DNA of 36,181 nucleotides from an uncultured Clostridia bacterium (GCA_947367115.1 CANBCW010000019.1:1-36181), one strand, 5' to 3'. Shown: positions 13,895-22,718, counted from the first letter of the stretch. Numbers and translations: made by a program. Notes: generated from the sequence alone by a model not told the origin.

Positions 13895-14290
13895 ATGTAT
13901 AACCGTTACATACCCCAGCCCGACGGCTCCTACCGCCGGAACCGGGTGCCGGATCCCAGCCGTGCCCCATCGCCGCCGCAGCAAAGAACCGCACCGGAAT
14001 CCCCCTGCCCTGAACCGCGGCCTGCACAGCAGGAGCAGGAACAGCCCAAACAGCTCCCATCCTCGCAACCCCGGCGAAATTGCCCCCATCAAAGGCAGCG
14101 TCCCGCATCACAGCCAAAGCCGGAACCACAGCAGGATACCAGTGTTGGCAGTTTTCTGAAGAAGCTGCTGCCCAAGGATTTTGACACCGGAGATCTGCTC
14201 ATCGTCCTGCTGCTCCTACTGATGGCCGGAGACAGCAACGAGGATCAGAACAGTGCCCTGCTGACTCTTTTATTGTATCTGTTCCAGTAA
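13895..14290 (+). CDS. Small unknown protein 3 of the cassette, Pro-rich with a hydrophobic tail
   Basis: A 131-residue protein in two parts. Residues 1-85 are disordered and rich in Pro, Gln and Arg (repeated PEP, QP, RP). Residues 90-131 contain FLKKLLPKDFDTGDLLIV followed by a Leu run, the acidic loop GDSNEDQN and a second Leu-rich helix, a two-helix membrane hairpin or amphipathic module. Its DTGDLL..LLLLL pattern recurs in my memory of spore-former small proteins, without known function. AGCAGGTG upstream is a moderate ribosome site. Last gene of the cassette. Confidence 0.68.
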   Translation: MYNRYIPQPDGSYRRNRVPDPSRAPSPPQQRTAPESPCPEPRPAQQEQEQPKQLPSSQPRRNCPHQRQRPASQPKPEPQQDTSVGSFLKKLLPKDFDTGDLLIVLLLLLMAGDSNEDQNSALLTLLLYLFQ

Positions 14291-14489
14291 CTTATTTTCT
14301 CATTTTTTGGTAATTTCCACATTTTTTATTGGTATAAAATGTTATTTCTTACAATTGCGTACAATAAAACTTTCTGATATCATATAAATGGAAACAGAAT
14401 TTCCCCCATACTTCATCGTACTTTGGGACGAAATTGATACTGCAATTGTTCCCATAACGCACCCATGACAGGCAAAAAGGAGAGAAGAT

Positions 14490-15092
14490 ATGCCACGATC
14501 TACAAAAATATGCTTGATTATCATCGTTTTGATGACCATTCTGTTCGCGAGCGTACTGATATATTGCTTCGGGCGGGAAGCTTCTTCCCCAACCGTACCG
14601 CCTTGCACCGATAACACAACCGCCCCTATAAGCACCGATATCACTGCTCCTGCCGCTTCCCTCATCGACTATCACCTTCAAGGCTATCTGGCCTATAAGG
14701 GCAGCATCATTTCTCCGGCCGTGCTAGACATCCGAAATCAGGAGATTCCTCCCCTCGAATCGGCGGATGGAGAAGCCACTTTTGACTACATGCAAGTTAC
14801 AGGTTTTCCCTTAATCTCCAACGAAGCCGCCGGTGCCATCTCAAAGGAACTGAATGACAATATCCTGGAGCTAAGGCTAACAAAGACCGGAACTGCAAGA
14901 GATCCCGAGGATGGTCACTTAACGCAAACTCTGGAAGTGGAATACACTGTGCTGATTGACCAAACCAGTTCACAGGTTCTGCTCTGTATCATCCGAACCT
15001 TCCAGGATAATTCCACACAGCATTACTATTTCACCACCGTCAACAGTACCCGCGTGATCGACGATGTCTTAAACCGAGCTTATGGCGAATGA
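14490..15092 (+). CDS. Membrane-anchored protein of unknown function
   Basis: A 200-residue protein with an N-terminal membrane segment (about residues 6-27), a Thr/Pro-rich spacer (30-55) and a C-terminal extracellular domain of mixed helix and strand (LEVEYTVLIDQ, VLLCIIRTFQDN, HYYFTTVNSTRVIDDVL). The domain could be a DUF3298- or RsiV-like alpha/beta fold, but I cannot assign it. GGAGAGAAG just before the ATG supports the start. The preceding 200 bases hold no gene I can support. Transcribed alone. Confidence 0.65.
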   Translation: MPRSTKICLIIIVLMTILFASVLIYCFGREASSPTVPPCTDNTTAPISTDITAPAASLIDYHLQGYLAYKGSIISPAVLDIRNQEIPPLESADGEATFDYMQVTGFPLISNEAAGAISKELNDNILELRLTKTGTARDPEDGHLTQTLEVEYTVLIDQTSSQVLLCIIRTFQDNSTQHYYFTTVNSTRVIDDVLNRAYGE

Positions 15093-15241
15093 GCTGAGTT
15101 TCGCTTCAAAACAGGCAGACCCATTACATGATATAGGTGGAAAATCGTATTTATTTCGATTAAACCCATCATACTATCCCCGGAAGTTCCATCCATCGCA
15201 TTCCTTTATGTGATTTTAATAAAAGATTAAACTGAAACAAA

Positions 15242-15270
15242 TTGTTTATTGGCACTATTTTTGCTATAAT
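15242..15270 (+). promoter_or_regulatory. Promoter of the CHAP-like amidase gene
   Basis: TTGTTT (15242-15247), 17 bases, TATAAT (15265-15270) with an extended -10 TGC. Confidence 0.75.
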
Positions 15271-15296
15271 AGGCATATCCCATTCAGCAAGGAAGA

Positions 15297-15941
15297 ATGC
15301 CTGTGAAAAAGAGAATCCTGCTTCTGATCGCCGCGGCTGCCATCATTGCCGTTGTCTTGATCGCCCGAACTATGATCAATCAGCACAGCGAGAACCTGGA
15401 TTATGGCTTTCACACAACCGTTCCGGATGCAGAAGCCGCAGCACGCACGAAGCTGGTTCAGACCGCCGAGCAATGGCTCGGCTGCAAGGAAAGCAACGGA
15501 AGTCATAAAGAAATCATTGACCTGTATAACAGCCACACACCTTTGGCGAAGGATTACACGGTAAAGTACGAGGATGAATGGTGCGCTACCTTTGTCAGCG
15601 CCGCCGCCATCCAGTGCGGTTTTACGGACATCATCCCCACGGAATGCGGCTGCCAGCGGCAGATCGAGCTGTTTAAAGAACTCGACTCCTGGGAAGAAGC
15701 AGATGACTATAACCCCCTGCCTGGCGATGTGATCTACTACTGCTGGACAGATACCGCAAAAAGCGGAGACTGCACCGGCTGGTCAGACCACGTCGGCATT
15801 GTCGTTGGAACCTCAGGAAACTTGATCAAGGTTATCGAGGGCAATTACAATGAACAGGTCGCCTACCGTTATATTTCAATAGACGCAGCCGGAATTCGCG
15901 GCTACGCTGTTCCGGATTACTCCCAATTAACAGATGAATAG
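15297..15941 (+). CDS. Membrane-anchored CHAP/NlpC-like amidase
   Basis: Up to 214 residues. An N-terminal membrane anchor (residues 5-24) is followed by a spacer and a cysteine-peptidase domain: WCATFVSAAAIQCGF holds the likely catalytic Cys, GDVIYYCW is the typical strand, and SDHVGIVVG holds the catalytic His, followed by VIEGNYNEQVAYR. This is the CHAP pattern, so it probably cuts peptidoglycan stem peptides outside the membrane. Start is uncertain: AAGGA lies only three bases from the ATG at 15297 but about nine from a GTG at 15303, so the GTG may be the true start (212 residues). Transcribed alone between its own promoter and terminator. Confidence 0.82.
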   Translation: MPVKKRILLLIAAAAIIAVVLIARTMINQHSENLDYGFHTTVPDAEAAARTKLVQTAEQWLGCKESNGSHKEIIDLYNSHTPLAKDYTVKYEDEWCATFVSAAAIQCGFTDIIPTECGCQRQIELFKELDSWEEADDYNPLPGDVIYYCWTDTAKSGDCTGWSDHVGIVVGTSGNLIKVIEGNYNEQVAYRYISIDAAGIRGYAVPDYSQLTDE

Positions 15942-15949
15942 ATCCGCAA

Positions 15950-15982
15950 GGAGGCCTGCTCGGATTGAGCAGGCCTCCCTTT
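15950..15982. terminator. Bidirectional terminator between the amidase and trpS
   Basis: A perfect 12-bp stem GGAGGCCTGCTC / GAGCAGGCCTCC with loop GGATT and a CTTTT tail. Confidence 0.9.
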
Positions 15983-15989
15983 TCGATTT

Positions 15990-17003
15990 TTATTTTGCCA
16001 CAAAGCCGACCTTCTTGTAGACCTTGCGCAGAGTCTTTTCGGCTACATAGCTGGCCTTCTCGGCACCGTCACGGTATACGCTTTCCAGATACGCCTTATC
16101 CTTCATCAGACGCTGAGCCTCCTCCCGAATGGGACGCAGATGCTCCACAACCGCTTCGCCCACCATAGGCTTAAACTTTCCATAGCCGCAGCCAATAAAT
16201 TCATTTTCGATCTCTTCGTAAGTCTTTCCTGTGACAGCAGAGTAAATGGTCATCAGGTTCGCTACACCGGGCTTATTCACCTTGTCGTAACGGACGCAGT
16301 TCTCCGTGTCGGAGTCAGTGATGGCACGCTTGAACTGTTTCATGATCACCTCGGGAGGATCCATCAGTAGGACGCGGCCGGTATCCTCATTTTCAGACTT
16401 GGACATTTTGGCTGTAGGATTGGTCAGGCTCATGATCCGGGCACCGACCTTGGGGACAAAGGGCTCCGGGATCTTAAACACTTCGCCGTAAATGCCATTG
16501 AACCGCCGTGCGATCACATGTGTCAGCTCTACGTGCTGCTTCTGATCCTCGCCCACAGGCACCAGATCGGGCTGGTACAGCAAAATGTCTGCCGCCATCA
16601 GGCTGGGATAAGTAAACAGACCAGCATTGATATTTTCCTCGTTTTTCGCGGACTTATCCTTGAACTGGGTCATGCGGCTCAGCTCGCCGAACATGGAATA
16701 GCAATCCAAAATCCATCCCAGCTCCGCATGCTGATGGATATGGCTCTGGATAAACAACGTATTCTTCTCAGGATCCAGACCGCAGGCAATGTACTGAGCA
16801 AGCTGCTCCAGCGTCCGGCGGCGCAGATCGGCGGGATTTTGACGCACGGTGATGGCATGAAGATCCGCCATAAAATAGAAACATTCATACTGATCGGCAC
16901 GTTCTGCCCAGTTCTTCACCGCTCCAAGGTAAGAACCCAACGTCAGATCGCCGGAGGGCTTAATGCCGGATAACATTCTCTTCTTACTTACGATTTCTTC
17001 CAT
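15990..17003 (-). CDS. trpS: Tryptophanyl-tRNA synthetase
   Basis: A 337-residue class I synthetase that charges tRNA-Trp. The HIGH-equivalent is in PSGDLTLGSYLGA and the KMSKS loop is AKMSKS; GEDQKQHVELT is the usual tryptophan-site segment. The frame extends upstream to 17084, but ATG at 17003 is used because AGAGG precedes it and it lies 33 bases after the promoter -10, while upstream starts would precede the transcript. The leader is about 26 bases, too short for a T-box. Divergent from gltX. Confidence 0.96.
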   Translation of the reverse strand: MEEIVSKKRMLSGIKPSGDLTLGSYLGAVKNWAERADQYECFYFMADLHAITVRQNPADLRRRTLEQLAQYIACGLDPEKNTLFIQSHIHQHAELGWILDCYSMFGELSRMTQFKDKSAKNEENINAGLFTYPSLMAADILLYQPDLVPVGEDQKQHVELTHVIARRFNGIYGEVFKIPEPFVPKVGARIMSLTNPTAKMSKSENEDTGRVLLMDPPEVIMKQFKRAITDSDTENCVRYDKVNKPGVANLMTIYSAVTGKTYEEIENEFIGCGYGKFKPMVGEAVVEHLRPIREEAQRLMKDKAYLESVYRDGAEKASYVAEKTLRKVYKKVGFVAK

Positions 17004-17035
17004 TGATATACGCCTCTCTTCGGATAATATCCTGT

Positions 17036-17064
17036 ATTCTACCATAGCTTTCAGAAAAACGCAA
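17036..17064 (-). promoter_or_regulatory. trpS promoter
   Basis: On the minus strand TTGCGT (complement of 17059-17064), 17 bases, TAGAAT (complement of 17036-17041). Confidence 0.75.
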
Positions 17065-17071
17065 TGAAAAA

Positions 17072-17100
17072 TTGACTTTATCACCGGAAGATGATATAGT
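17072..17100 (+). promoter_or_regulatory. gltX promoter
   Basis: TTGACT (17072-17077), 17 bases, TATAGT (17095-17100). Its -35 is eight bases from the trpS -35, so the two divergent promoters are back to back. Confidence 0.8.
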
Positions 17101-17134
17101 AATGAGAGATTTTTGAAAGACAGAGGTTTTGTTT

Positions 17135-18784
17135 ATGGATTATCAAGCACTTGCTGATTTGCTTTTCCCCCATGTCACGGACACCCCGGAAGCGCTGGAG
17201 GCGCGTTTCCCCGCCCGTGACCTGCCCGAAGGTGCCGTTGTCACCCGCATGGCTCCCTCCCCCACCGGCTTTGTCCACCTGGGCAATCTGGTGCAGGGTC
17301 TGACCGCAGAGCGTATGGCTCATCAGAGCGGCGGCGTTTTGTTCCTTCGTGTGGAAGATACAGATGCCAAGCGGGAGGTTCCCGGTGCTGTAGAGGTTCT
17401 GATCAACACACTGAAGCACTATGGCATCTCCTTTGACGAAGGTGCTACCATTGACGGTGACTTTGGCTCCTACGGCCCCTACCGCCAGCGCCAGCGGGCT
17501 GGGATTTATCACGTTTACGCAAAAAAGCTGGTATCGGAAGGACAGGCCTATCCCTGCTTCTGCACGGAGGATCAGCTGGCGGCCATGCGTGAACAGCAGG
17601 AAGCCAACAAAGAAACCACCGGCTACTACGGCAAGTACGCCATGTGGCGTGACCGTTCCATGGAAGAGATTCAGGAACAGCTCAGCGCAGGCAATCCTTG
17701 GGTTCTTCGTTTTAAATCTATGGGTTCTATTGAAAACCAGTTCAAGTTCGACGATCTGGTCAAGGGCAAGCTCACCATTACTGAAAACGATGTCGACCAC
17801 GTTTTGCTGAAGTCCGACGGCATCCCCACCTACCACTTTGCTCACGCGGTAGACGATCACCTGATGCGTACCACCCATGTGGTTCGCGGTGACGAGTGGC
17901 TGCCTACCCTGCCCTTCCATATTCAGTTGTTCAAGGCATTGGGCTTCAAGCTGCCCAAGTATGTCCACATCGGACCTCTGATGAAAATGGACGGCAATTC
18001 CAAGCGTAAGCTGAGCAAGCGCAAGGATCCCGAACTGGCTCTGACCTATTACAAGGCCGAAGGCTTCCCTGTTGAGGCGGTTTATGAGTACATCATGACA
18101 CTCCTGAACTCCAATTTTGAAGACTGGCGCCGAGCCAATCCTGATGCCGCTGCGGACACCTTCAAATTCAGCCCCAAGAAGCTGAATCCTGCCGGCTCTT
18201 TGTTCGATTACGCCAAGCTGACCGACGTTTCCAAGAATGTCATTGCCCGGATGGATGCAGCCAAGGTCTACGACCTGCTGACCCAGTGGGCACAGGAATT
18301 CGATCCCAGCTTTGCAGCCAAGCTCACCGCCGATCCCCTATTCACAAAAGCAATTCTCTCAATCGGACGCGGCGGCAAGAAGCCTCGTAAGGATCTTGCA
18401 GTCTGGAAGGATGCGAAGGACTACATGGGCTTCTTCTACGATGAATACCTTGAAGCACCTGTATTTGACGAGAAGTTCGAGAAAACCGTCATTATTGATG
18501 TTCTGAACCGCTTTCTGGAGAGATTTGAAATTTCTGACGACTCCGGCATTTGGTTTGACAAGGTCAAGGCCATCACCGAGGAGATCGGCTTCACCACAGA
18601 CATGAAGGCCTACAAGGCTGACCCTACCGCTTTCCCCGGAACAGTAGCCGACGTATCCACCTTTATCCGTCAGGCTGTCACCGGCAAAACCAATTCCCCC
18701 GATCTGTACACTGTAATGCAGATCTTGGGCTACGGACGAACCGTAGCGCGTATCCGCAATACCATTGAACAGCTTTCCGAATAA
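17135..18784 (+). CDS. gltX: Glutamyl-tRNA synthetase
   Basis: A 549-residue class I synthetase charging tRNA-Glu (and perhaps tRNA-Gln, if non-discriminating). The HIGH motif is HLGN in RMAPSPTGFVHLGN near residue 50, CFCTEDQL follows, and the KMSKS loop is KLSKRKDPE. The C-terminal anticodon-binding domain is somewhat longer than in compact homologues. ATG at 17135 is preferred over a TTG two codons earlier; CAGAGG precedes it. One of the two aminoacyl-tRNA synthetases in this divergent pair. Confidence 0.95.
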   Translation: MDYQALADLLFPHVTDTPEALEARFPARDLPEGAVVTRMAPSPTGFVHLGNLVQGLTAERMAHQSGGVLFLRVEDTDAKREVPGAVEVLINTLKHYGISFDEGATIDGDFGSYGPYRQRQRAGIYHVYAKKLVSEGQAYPCFCTEDQLAAMREQQEANKETTGYYGKYAMWRDRSMEEIQEQLSAGNPWVLRFKSMGSIENQFKFDDLVKGKLTITENDVDHVLLKSDGIPTYHFAHAVDDHLMRTTHVVRGDEWLPTLPFHIQLFKALGFKLPKYVHIGPLMKMDGNSKRKLSKRKDPELALTYYKAEGFPVEAVYEYIMTLLNSNFEDWRRANPDAAADTFKFSPKKLNPAGSLFDYAKLTDVSKNVIARMDAAKVYDLLTQWAQEFDPSFAAKLTADPLFTKAILSIGRGGKKPRKDLAVWKDAKDYMGFFYDEYLEAPVFDEKFEKTVIIDVLNRFLERFEISDDSGIWFDKVKAITEEIGFTTDMKAYKADPTAFPGTVADVSTFIRQAVTGKTNSPDLYTVMQILGYGRTVARIRNTIEQLSE

Positions 18785-18787
18785 GAT

Positions 18788-18823
18788 AAACGCCTCAGAG
18801 CAAAAATGCGCTCTGGGGCGTTT
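18788..18823. terminator. Terminator between gltX and the GH13 gene
   Basis: A 14-bp stem AAACGCCTCAGAGC / GCTCTGGGGCGTTT (one wobble) around an A-rich loop. It lies between convergent stops. Confidence 0.75.
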
Positions 18824-18827
18824 CCGT

Positions 18828-20528
18828 TTACACTTTCAAAACCACGGCTTCATAAGCACCCAGCACACCGTTGAAGGGCTTACCGCTGAGCAATTCTGTC
18901 ATGCCAGCATACTGCGGAAGTTTTATTTCTCCGCTTCTGCCGTGGAACAGAATCGTCAGACCGCCGCGCCATATTGTGACAAGGCCGGTTTCATCATTGG
19001 CAATCATTTCTTCCCCATCCATGCAGGGATATGCCTTGCGAATGGCGATCAGCCGTTTGTAGTAGGCCAGCATTTCCTGATCCTGCCGGGCTTCATCCCA
19101 CAGCATCCCCCGGCGGCAATCCGGGTCTGGGCCTCCAGTCATGCCAATCTCGTCGCCATAATAAATGAACGGCATTCCGGGCAGCAGCAGCTGCATCGCC
19201 GCCAGCAGCTTCATTTTCTGCTTATCCCCGCCGCACCGGAACAATGCCCGGGGCGTATCATGGCTGTCCAGCAAGTTCCACAGTACATGATGGCAGGCAT
19301 TGTTCAAATTACCGCGCAGGAATCCCAGTTCATTCAGAAATTCCGACGCACTGATCTCTTCCTTTGCCACAAAGTCCATAGCGGCGTTGAGGAATGGGTA
19401 ATTCATCACGCTGTCCCAGGTATCCCCCTGAAGGAAATCAGCGGCATAGTGCCACACCTCGCCCACGATCAGCGCTTCCGGGAACTTCTGTTTCACTGTG
19501 GAACGAAATTTCTGCCAGAAGCAGTGGGAGATCTCATCCCCCACATCCAGCCGCCATCCATCAATCTTGGCAGTACGCAGCCAGTAAAGTGCTACGTTGA
19601 TAAAATATTCCGCCGTTTCAGGATTGTCCAGATTCAGCTTGGGCATACCGCCAAAATAGCTGAAACACTTGTAATTGGGCTTGACTAAACGGCTCTCGGG
19701 GCAGACAGGCTTCTCCTTGCAGTAATACCAGTTACGGTAGGGAGAGGCCTCCCAGTTATTCTCCAGGTCATGGAACGCGAAAAACTCCGGGGCTGTATGA
19801 TTGAACACGCCATCCAGTATTACCCGCATTCCCAGTCTGTGTGCCTTCTCCACCAGCTCGATCAAATCCCCCTCCGTACCGAAGGAAGGGTCAATGGTAT
19901 AATATTCAATGGTATCATACTTGTGGGTGGAGCGGGACATGAAAATAGGGGTCATATAGACCACATCCGCACCAAGATCATGGATATATTCCAGATGGTC
20001 TGTAATGCCCTTTAAATCTCCCTTCAAGTCGGTGAACGCATCTATAGGAGTCTGATACCATGTCTTTTGATCCACCGTTTTGCTGGAAGCAAATCGCGCG
20101 GGAAAAATCTGATAGACCACCTTATCCTTGGCCCATTCGGGAACCGCAAAGCGCTCTGTCTCCCGCAGATTTTGGGGCAGATCAAACATCCGGTCATTGT
20201 CCTCCGGCGCTTCCCGCAGAAAGCGGCAGTTAGAGTAATAGATCCGCTCTCCGTCATGGCCTACCAATTCAAAGAAGTAACGCAGGCAAACCACATCGAT
20301 CTCCAGCTCGATTTCATAATAATCGTGGCATCCATCCTGAGCGACACGTCTCATTTCCGTCACCGCCCGGGTATCCAGAAGCGGAACAGGAATGTATTTA
20401 TCACGATAGTGCAATTTTACGACGGCAAGATCATCCCGCCCGGTCTGCAAACGAAACAGAAAGCGTCCAGGAGTCACGCAATAACAGTATCGGCTGTCCG
20501 GCATATGGGCAACGGCTGCACGGTTCAT
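18828..20528 (-). CDS. GH13 alpha-glucan hydrolase (neopullulanase/cyclomaltodextrinase type)
   Basis: A 566-residue cytosolic enzyme, no signal peptide. Residues 1-120 are a CBM34-like beta domain, then WAKDKVVYQIFPARF opens the TIM barrel. Conserved regions: GVFNHT, GWRLDVGDE with nucleophile D328, GEVWH with acid/base E357, and LLDSHDTPR with D424. The barrel has YGDEIGM and ends in a beta-sandwich domain. It likely degrades maltooligosaccharides or cyclodextrins imported from starch. GAGGAGA precedes the ATG. A short unclassified reading frame lies 36 bases upstream. Confidence 0.92.
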   Translation of the reverse strand: MNRAAVAHMPDSRYCYCVTPGRFLFRLQTGRDDLAVVKLHYRDKYIPVPLLDTRAVTEMRRVAQDGCHDYYEIELEIDVVCLRYFFELVGHDGERIYYSNCRFLREAPEDNDRMFDLPQNLRETERFAVPEWAKDKVVYQIFPARFASSKTVDQKTWYQTPIDAFTDLKGDLKGITDHLEYIHDLGADVVYMTPIFMSRSTHKYDTIEYYTIDPSFGTEGDLIELVEKAHRLGMRVILDGVFNHTAPEFFAFHDLENNWEASPYRNWYYCKEKPVCPESRLVKPNYKCFSYFGGMPKLNLDNPETAEYFINVALYWLRTAKIDGWRLDVGDEISHCFWQKFRSTVKQKFPEALIVGEVWHYAADFLQGDTWDSVMNYPFLNAAMDFVAKEEISASEFLNELGFLRGNLNNACHHVLWNLLDSHDTPRALFRCGGDKQKMKLLAAMQLLLPGMPFIYYGDEIGMTGGPDPDCRRGMLWDEARQDQEMLAYYKRLIAIRKAYPCMDGEEMIANDETGLVTIWRGGLTILFHGRSGEIKLPQYAGMTELLSGKPFNGVLGAYEAVVLKV

Positions 20529-20564
20529 AATTGTTCTCCTCAGTTTAAAAATAAAATGATCAAT

Positions 20565-20693
20565 TTACAGCAGGTTCAGCAGATATTCCAACGCCTCCGT
20601 GGAAGTCGCGAAATTCCGATGAACTTTCGACTCATCTGCCACATGAACGCCCACGGCATGTCCAGCATAGGAAAACATCGGATTATCCATCAT
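20565..20693 (-). other. Possible small gene or 3' remnant upstream of the GH13 gene
   Basis: An open frame ends at 20565 and encodes a protein-like tail: RIFAWRIILESADKLGRLYE then MMDNPMFSYAGHAV and STEALEYLLNLL. It runs into hairpin array B at about 20760, where coding character stops. The first in-frame ATG, at 20693, has GAGG nearby and would give a 42-residue peptide. Either this is a short gene or the array interrupted a longer one. The family is not recognised. Confidence 0.35.
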
Positions 20694-20763
20694 GACCGCC
20701 TCATACAGCCGCCCGAGCTTGTCAGCAGATTCCAGAATGATTCGCCACGCAAAAATCCGAGTC

Positions 20764-20914
20764 GCCCGATGGGCGGCAGCAAAATTGCTCCGCAGCGAAA
20801 TTTCACTTCGTGACGCTAAATGAAATTCGCCCCAGCTGCCCGCAGGCAATTTAGCTGGCGATAGCCAATTTAGCTTGCGGAGCAAATTTAGCTCGCCGCA
20901 AGGCGAATTTAGCT
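20764..20914. repeat. Tandem hairpin array B
   Basis: AATTTAGCT occurs four times (20848-20856, 20867-20875, 20885-20893, 20906-20914), each preceded by a different short hairpin: GCC-CGCA-GGC, GGC-GATA-GCC, TGC-GGA-GCA and CGCC-GCAA-GGCG. The spacer is constant while both arms change together. To the left are further hairpins (CGCCC-GAT-GGGCG, TCAC-TTC-GTGA) and inverted repeats AATTTCA/TGAAATT and AATTCGCC/GGCGAATT (20824-20831, 20902-20909). With the tRNA, terminator and remnant this accounts for the 20529-20949 gap. Confidence 0.8.
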
Positions 20915-20948
20915 AAAAAAACGACGTGTCGAAACACGTCGTTTTTTT
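20915..20948 (-). terminator. Terminator of tRNA-Leu(CAG)
   Basis: A 15-bp stem AAAAAAACGACGTGT / ACACGTCGTTTTTTT with a TTCG loop on the minus strand; fully symmetrical. Confidence 0.93.
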
Positions 20949-20949
20949 C

Positions 20950-21037
20950 TGGTGGGCGAGGCGGGACTTGAACCCGCACGTCCGCAGTGAACACTAGAAC
21001 CTGAATCTAGCGAGTCTACCAATTCCACCACTCGCCC
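20950..21037 (-). tRNA. tRNA-Leu (anticodon CAG)
   Basis: On the minus strand acceptor GGGCGAG / CTCGCCC with A73 and encoded CCA, anticodon arm CTAGA-TTCAGGT-TCTAG with CAG at 34-36, a long variable arm and T-arm GGGTTCAAGTCCC. It reads CUG. Confidence 0.95.
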
Positions 21038-21067
21038 ATATCTGCGCCGTCTCTTGACGACTTCAAC

Positions 21068-21096
21068 ATGATAGCACGACTGTTGGAATTTGTCAA
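21068..21096 (-). promoter_or_regulatory. Promoter of tRNA-Leu(CAG)
   Basis: On the minus strand TTGACA (complement of 21091-21096), 17 bases, TATCAT (complement of 21068-21073). Confidence 0.88.
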
Positions 21097-21143
21097 CATC
21101 TTTTTCTTGTTTTTGCGGATTTTTTCAAACCGGGGTTCACGCT

Positions 21144-22661
21144 TTATTCCAATGATCCCTGACCGATATAATCCGCCAGCAGATCGCGGGCATAAATTCC
21201 CTTTTCGTATTCCTCCACCACCGTCAGGCGGTTCGGCGCATAAGAAGATGTGTAGGTGTCGACCACAACATAATATGTACCGCTTGGATCTACATTGTTC
21301 ATCAAATCGGGATTACCGCTGATGAAATAATTTTCATTGGAGGTATTAATAAACTTGGCCAGCAGGTCGCGTCCCTTGATGCTGCACAAAACAAGATCAT
21401 TGTCAAATGGGAACAGCGATTGAAGCTGGGAATATTTCACATCGCCCGCCGGCAGGTAGTAGGGACTGCGAACTGAGAGGAAACCGCCGCCCAACGTGAT
21501 CTCATATTCATCCTGCCACTCTTCTAAGCCAATCTGGTAGTAAAGATCCGCTACTTTTTGCCGAAGGAAGGTACTGTTGCGCTCACTTTTATTGTAGCCG
21601 ACCACTCGATTGGCAGGCGATATCTGTTCCTTGTATTTTTCCAAAAGTGCTTCCACAATTGGATCATCGGCCATATCAGAATAGATTTCCGTTTCAATCA
21701 ATTCTTCTGTCTGCACCGAATAGCTGCCATGGACGGTATTGAACGCCACTTCCACATGAGAGATACCGCCCTTATTATCACCGCTGTTCTGCAGGTGGCA
21801 GACACCGTACTGATCCATAAGCAGATACTGCTGGTGCGTGTGTCCCTCGAAAACCAGATCCACATATCCGTCGGACAGTGAAACATCATAATAAGATGCC
21901 AGTTTCCCGGATGAGATACTGGTAGTCGTTGCCGCACCGCTCTTGCCGTAGCCGTCGTGGAGGGCATAAACCACAAAATCAACGCCCTCGCTGCGCAGTC
22001 TTTCGGATTCCGCCTTAACAAGCGCGGTTAACTCCGAACCTGTTTTAAAATAAATATCCTCCACCTTATCCGAAGAGATCGAAGAATAGCAGTCACCGAT
22101 GGCACCAATGATCCCGATTTGAATACCATCCCTATCCACGATGACACTGGGCTGGCAATAATCTACCCGCGTATTTGTGGCCCGGTCATAAATATTGATG
22201 GCAAGCAAAGGAAACTCCGCAAAATCCGCGTTTTGCTCAATGTACGCTTCTCCCCAGTCAAACTCATGGTTGCCCAGAGTCATGGCAGACACGCCAATTT
22301 CATTCATCCAGTCGGTCATCAGAAGTCCATGGGTCATATTTGACTCTGCGCTGCCCTGCCACATATCACCGGCCGATAGAATCACCACATTGTCATCCGA
22401 CATTCTGGCGTTGACAAAAAAGGTCGTCAGTTCATCCACTCCGGGATGATTTTCGCCATCTACGATCTTTCCGTGAAGGTCATTGATCGAATAAAAATCA
22501 AAGGTCGTCATCACGGACTGGCTGCACTGATCACAAACTCCGTTATAATTTGCATCACTGTGGCTTTCACAGGGTTTGTCCGTGTGACCGTCCATCACAA
22601 TGCCGCAGCCACTCAGCAGGATGGCAATGGCCAGCAGCCACGGCATGACACGTTTCTTCAT
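21144..22661 (-). CDS. Lipoprotein 5'-nucleotidase / UshA-type metallophosphoesterase
   Basis: A 505-residue surface enzyme. The signal peptide ends at lipobox LLSGC (C19), followed by a Cys/His stretch ([17 protein letters not shown]). The metallophosphatase domain has INDLHGK (first Asp/His site), [25 protein letters not shown] and FEGHTHQQY. The C-terminal 5'-nucleotidase domain starts near residue 350 with VGYNKSERN and includes [12 protein letters not shown] and FPFDNDLV, the substrate-binding side. It likely dephosphorylates nucleotides outside the cell for salvage. ATG at 22661 is chosen over an upstream ATG because GGAGG lies seven bases before it. Confidence 0.92.
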   Translation of the reverse strand: MKKRVMPWLLAIAILLSGCGIVMDGHTDKPCESHSDANYNGVCDQCSQSVMTTFDFYSINDLHGKIVDGENHPGVDELTTFFVNARMSDDNVVILSAGDMWQGSAESNMTHGLLMTDWMNEIGVSAMTLGNHEFDWGEAYIEQNADFAEFPLLAINIYDRATNTRVDYCQPSVIVDRDGIQIGIIGAIGDCYSSISSDKVEDIYFKTGSELTALVKAESERLRSEGVDFVVYALHDGYGKSGAATTTSISSGKLASYYDVSLSDGYVDLVFEGHTHQQYLLMDQYGVCHLQNSGDNKGGISHVEVAFNTVHGSYSVQTEELIETEIYSDMADDPIVEALLEKYKEQISPANRVVGYNKSERNSTFLRQKVADLYYQIGLEEWQDEYEITLGGGFLSVRSPYYLPAGDVKYSQLQSLFPFDNDLVLCSIKGRDLLAKFINTSNENYFISGNPDLMNNVDPSGTYYVVVDTYTSSYAPNRLTVVEEYEKGIYARDLLADYIGQGSLE

Positions 22662-22689
22662 ATTGCAACCTCCGCACCTTTTTTTCTTC

Positions 22690-22718
22690 ATTTTACATCC
22701 CAACGAGCCTTAAGTCAA
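22690..22718 (-). promoter_or_regulatory. Promoter of the 5'-nucleotidase gene
   Basis: On the minus strand TTGACT (complement of 22713-22718), 17 bases, TAAAAT (complement of 22690-22695). Confidence 0.78.

Noticed and set aside
17003..17064. T-box riboswitch for trpS
   Set aside because: The promoter lies so close to the start that the leader is about 26 bases, with no room for a T-box.
18765..19688. 307-codon plus-strand frame opposite the GH13 gene
   Set aside because: Antisense shadow of a confident gene, no ribosome site, odd composition.
20848..20914. Regularly spaced AATTTAGCT repeats as a CRISPR array
   Set aside because: Repeats are 9 bases and intervening units 9-12 bases and self-complementary; no cas genes nearby.
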